A DNA stretch of 6,187 bases from Kiloniellaceae bacterium (GTDB taxonomy: Bacteria > Pseudomonadota > Alphaproteobacteria > Kiloniellales > Kiloniellaceae). How positions within the stretch are numbered: position 1 is the stretch's first letter; each line of letters opens with the position of its first letter. The position numbers and the translations under genes were made by a program. The DNA is taken from contig JANQKX010000139.1 in assembly GCA_028280915.1 (NCBI GenBank), forward strand, positions 1 to 6,187. Reading direction: 5' to 3'. Positions 4,583 to 6,187 of the stretch are shown one piece after another. Below the pieces are notes generated by a model that worked only from the letters and a program-made list of their open reading frames with translations, made no database searches and was not told the DNA's origin.

Positions 4583-5452
4583 ATGCGTTCCATCGACCAT
4601 TTCGTACTGGTCGCCGCCGATCTATCCCAGGTCCGTGCCAGCTACCAAAACATGGGATTCACCGTGGCGGCCAAGGGGCGGCACCCTTTTGGCACGGAGA
4701 ACGCCAACATGTACTTCCCCGACGGCGCCATGGTGGAAACCGTGGCCGTGGGGGACAAGGCCAGCTACGAGACGGCGGCCAGCCAAGGTAATACCTTTGC
4801 CGCGAATGACGCCGCCTTTCGCCGGGCCTGGGGCGATCAGGGGTTTTCCCATCTGGTCGCCTCCTCCACAGACGCGGCGGCGGACGATCGGCGGTTCCGC
4901 CGGCAAGGCGTCTCGGGCGGCCCAGTGGTTTCCTTCTCCCGGCCCTTCGAAAACCCCGACGGCAGCTGGGACACCATTTCCGCCCATTTGGCCTTCGCCA
5001 CCCATCCCAAGTCGCCCTCGGCCTTCTTTTTCACCTGCGAGGATGTGCGGCTGCCCAAGGTGGACCGGTCTTCCCTGCAGGTTCATGAAAACGGTGTGAT
5101 CGGGGTGGCGGGTATGGTGGCCTGCGCGCCGGTGCCCAGCCTCTTCGCCGATTTCTTGCAGGACCTGTTTCAGGCGCCGGAGATAACGTCGAGCCCGGAA
5201 GAGGTACGCGCCACCCTCGCCAACGGCAAGGTTTCGATCCTGAGCCCGCGCCGGATCGCGGCAGAGTTTGGTGTCAGCCAAGAGGTGGCCGCCGGCCTTT
5301 TACACCGGGGCCTGATCTTTCAAACGGCGGATATGGAACGCCTGCAGGCCCTGCTGTCCGGCAACGGCGTCGCCTACGAAAGCCACAACAATCGCCTGGT
5401 CATTCCCCCCACGGGGATCGCGGGTCCTTTTTTCGCCTTCGAGGCGGCATAA
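4583..5452 (+). CDS. VOC-superfamily (glyoxalase-like domain) protein
   Basis: A 289-residue protein of the vicinal-oxygen-chelate type, closest in pattern to the glyoxalase-like (Glyoxalase_3) group. Module one starts IDHFVLVAADL (4-14), with His6 at the usual first metal-ligand position, then GTENANMYFPDGAMVE (37-52) with Glu52 a candidate ligand, and FSHLV (88-92). A second module begins near HENGVIGVAGMVACAP (168-183), and the end NNRLVIPPTGIAGPFFAFE (269-287) is typical of these proteins. VOC enzymes use a divalent metal for isomerisation, lyase, ring-opening or dioxygenase chemistry; the substrate cannot be inferred. ATG 4583 is chosen over TTG 4577 because AAGGAG ends eight bases before it. 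It sits 36 bases after the ATC-hydrolase-like gene, and both are probably cotranscribed. Confidence 0.8.
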   Translation: MRSIDHFVLVAADLSQVRASYQNMGFTVAAKGRHPFGTENANMYFPDGAMVETVAVGDKASYETAASQGNTFAANDAAFRRAWGDQGFSHLVASSTDAAADDRRFRRQGVSGGPVVSFSRPFENPDGSWDTISAHLAFATHPKSPSAFFFTCEDVRLPKVDRSSLQVHENGVIGVAGMVACAPVPSLFADFLQDLFQAPEITSSPEEVRATLANGKVSILSPRRIAAEFGVSQEVAAGLLHRGLIFQTADMERLQALLSGNGVAYESHNNRLVIPPTGIAGPFFAFEAA

Positions 5453-5483
5453 GAGATGATTTTCCCAGGACGGGTAAAGGCAT

Positions 5484-5509
5484 TGGGCGTCCCATGGGCC
5501 GGACGCCCA
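5484..5509. terminator. Hairpin between convergent operons
   Basis: TGGGCGTCC (5484-5492) and GGACGCCCA (5501-5509) are a perfect 9-bp inverted repeat with an 8-base loop. It lies between the VOC stop (5452) and the cupin stop (5518). No T tract flanks it on either strand, so termination may be Rho-aided or the hairpin may protect 3' ends. Its position suits both converging transcripts. Confidence 0.45.
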
Positions 5510-5517
5510 GTCCCCGG

Positions 5518-5889
5518 TTAGTCTGCCCCGAAGCCGGAACCCTCTTTGCGGTAAGCCGCGCGGGGCGGGCTGAAAATGTCGAGCAACCGGGCGCCATCGC
5601 TGCCCGCCTTGAAACCGTGGGGCACGTTGCCCGGCGTGCGCCAGAAATCCCCCACCTTCACCGCTACCTCTGCGCCGTCCTGCAGGCGCCAGCCGCTGCC
5701 TTCCAGAAGAACACCCCATTGTTCTTCCGGGTGGCTGTGCACCTGGCCCTGCCCGTTGGCTTCGATGGTCACTACGGACAACATGGCCTGGTCGCCGACA
5801 AAAATCCGCGTGGAGACCCCCGGCCCCAGTTCCCGCAGCAGGCCCTGCTCCCTATCGTGCAGGTTAAAAAACTCCTTCGGCCTTTCCAT
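5518..5889 (-). CDS. Single-domain cupin protein
   Basis: A 123-residue protein with one cupin_2-type beta-barrel. Motif 1 is VHSHPEEQWGVLLEG (50-64), with metal-ligand candidates His51, His53 and Gln57. Gln occupies the position often filled by Glu, as in KdgF-like cupins. Motif 2 is GDFWRTPGNVPHGF (80-93), with His91 as the fourth ligand. Small cupins of this kind act as metal-dependent isomerases, lyases or dioxygenases, or as sugar-acid-processing enzymes; the exact reaction is unknown. The start is supported by AGGAGG six bases upstream. It follows the RraA-like gene by 24 bases on the same strand, so the two probably form an operon and act on the same keto- or sugar-acid pathway. Confidence 0.85.
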   Translation of the reverse strand: MERPKEFFNLHDREQGLLRELGPGVSTRIFVGDQAMLSVVTIEANGQGQVHSHPEEQWGVLLEGSGWRLQDGAEVAVKVGDFWRTPGNVPHGFKAGSDGARLLDIFSPPRAAYRKEGSGFGAD

Positions 5890-5913
5890 GGCTTCCCTCC
5901 TAACAATCTACTT

Positions 5914-6187
5914 TCACGATTCCGAAGGGGACGGTGTCCCCAATTCAAAGATTTCGAAGGTGGTCTCGCCCCGCACCAGGCGCGCCATGATCGCCGCCTC
6001 CCGCTTTGCCACGGCGGCAGCCTTTTCGGCAACATCACGGGCAATCTCGGCGGGCACGACCACCACGCCGTCATCGTCCCCGACGATGAAATCTCCCGGC
6101 CGCACGGCAGCACCGCCGCAATGTATTTGGACACCCACCTGCCCCGGTTCGGTTTTTGCCGGGGCGCCAACCCGGCGGCCACGGCCA
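5914..6187 (-). CDS. RraA-like / 4-hydroxy-4-methyl-2-oxoglutarate aldolase family protein, 3' part
   Basis: The frame enters from the right edge without a start and ends at TGA 5916-5914, giving the last 91 residues. The stretch GQVGVQIHCGGAAVRPGDF then IVGDDDGVVVVP is the C-terminal signature of the RraA/HMG-aldolase fold (cGG..V.PGD...gDdDGVvvvP). It is followed by a long helix (AEIARDVAEKAAAVAKREA) that packs on the trimer in this family. Members are either divalent-metal aldolases/oxaloacetate decarboxylases of aromatic-acid catabolism or RNase E regulators. The catalytic Arg/Asp region lies outside the window, so the two cannot be told apart; the cupin partner favours the catabolic role. 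A GTG at 6138 could be mistaken for a start, but the family match continues upstream to the edge. Confidence 0.85.
   Translation of the reverse strand, partial: GRGRRVGAPAKTEPGQVGVQIHCGGAAVRPGDFIVGDDDGVVVVPAEIARDVAEKAAAVAKREAAIMARLVRGETTFEIFELGTPSPSES

Noticed and set aside
5914..6138. GTG at 6138 as the start of a short 74-residue protein
   Set aside because: No ribosome-binding site precedes it, and the RraA-like similarity continues in frame to the window edge, so the gene is partial.

Overview
The window is a GC-rich (by eye roughly 60% G+C), single-copy stretch of bacterial chromosome. Codon use, regulator types and gene families suggest a proteobacterium, probably an alphaproteobacterium of the Rhodospirillales type. 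That placement is an inference from general appearance. I see no rRNA, tRNA, CRISPR array, transposase or integrase.

Layout, left to right. (a) The 5' end of an unidentified gene runs off the left edge on the minus strand (1-103). (b) An AT-rich 358-base gap (104-461) holds three inverted repeats. (c) A small toxin-antitoxin pair of the HicAB type lies on the plus strand (462-892), antitoxin first, with a 1-base TAATG stop/start overlap. (d) An AraC-family regulator of the arabinose-binding-domain type lies on the minus strand (933-1946). (e) Divergent from it is a left-handed beta-helix (hexapeptide-repeat) protein (2115-3023) with an unusual duplicated C-terminal motif. The shared upstream region carries a recognisable minus-strand promoter and two 10-bp direct repeats spaced 21 bp, an AraC-family style operator. 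(f) A 215-bp gap (3024-3238) contains strongly folded sequence ending in a T6 tract, followed by a second hairpin just past the stop of a LysR gene. (g) A GcvA-like LysR-family regulator on the minus strand (3239-3835) stops about 100 residues short of the family's usual length.

(h) Divergent from the LysR gene is a likely two-gene operon: a cysteine-rich protein of the L-2-amino-thiazoline-4-carboxylate hydrolase (ATC hydrolase) family (4031-4546) and a two-module VOC/glyoxalase-like protein (4583-5452). (i) Convergent with that operon, on the minus strand, is a second operon: an RraA-like/HMG-aldolase family protein running off the right edge (5914-6187), then a cupin (5518-5889). A 9-bp-stem hairpin separates the two converging operons.

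Functionally, the LysR gene, ATC-hydrolase-like gene and VOC gene look like a regulator with its divergent targets, perhaps for catabolism of a small organic (possibly sulfur- or nitrogen-containing) compound. The RraA-like and cupin genes also fit small-molecule catabolism of keto acids or sugar acids. The HicAB pair and the beta-helix protein are accessory-type genes. Nothing here is a clear new defence or mobile system. The most worthwhile leads are the folded 3041-3147 element, the AraC operator, the shortened LysR gene and the uncharacterised ATC-hydrolase-like/VOC pair.
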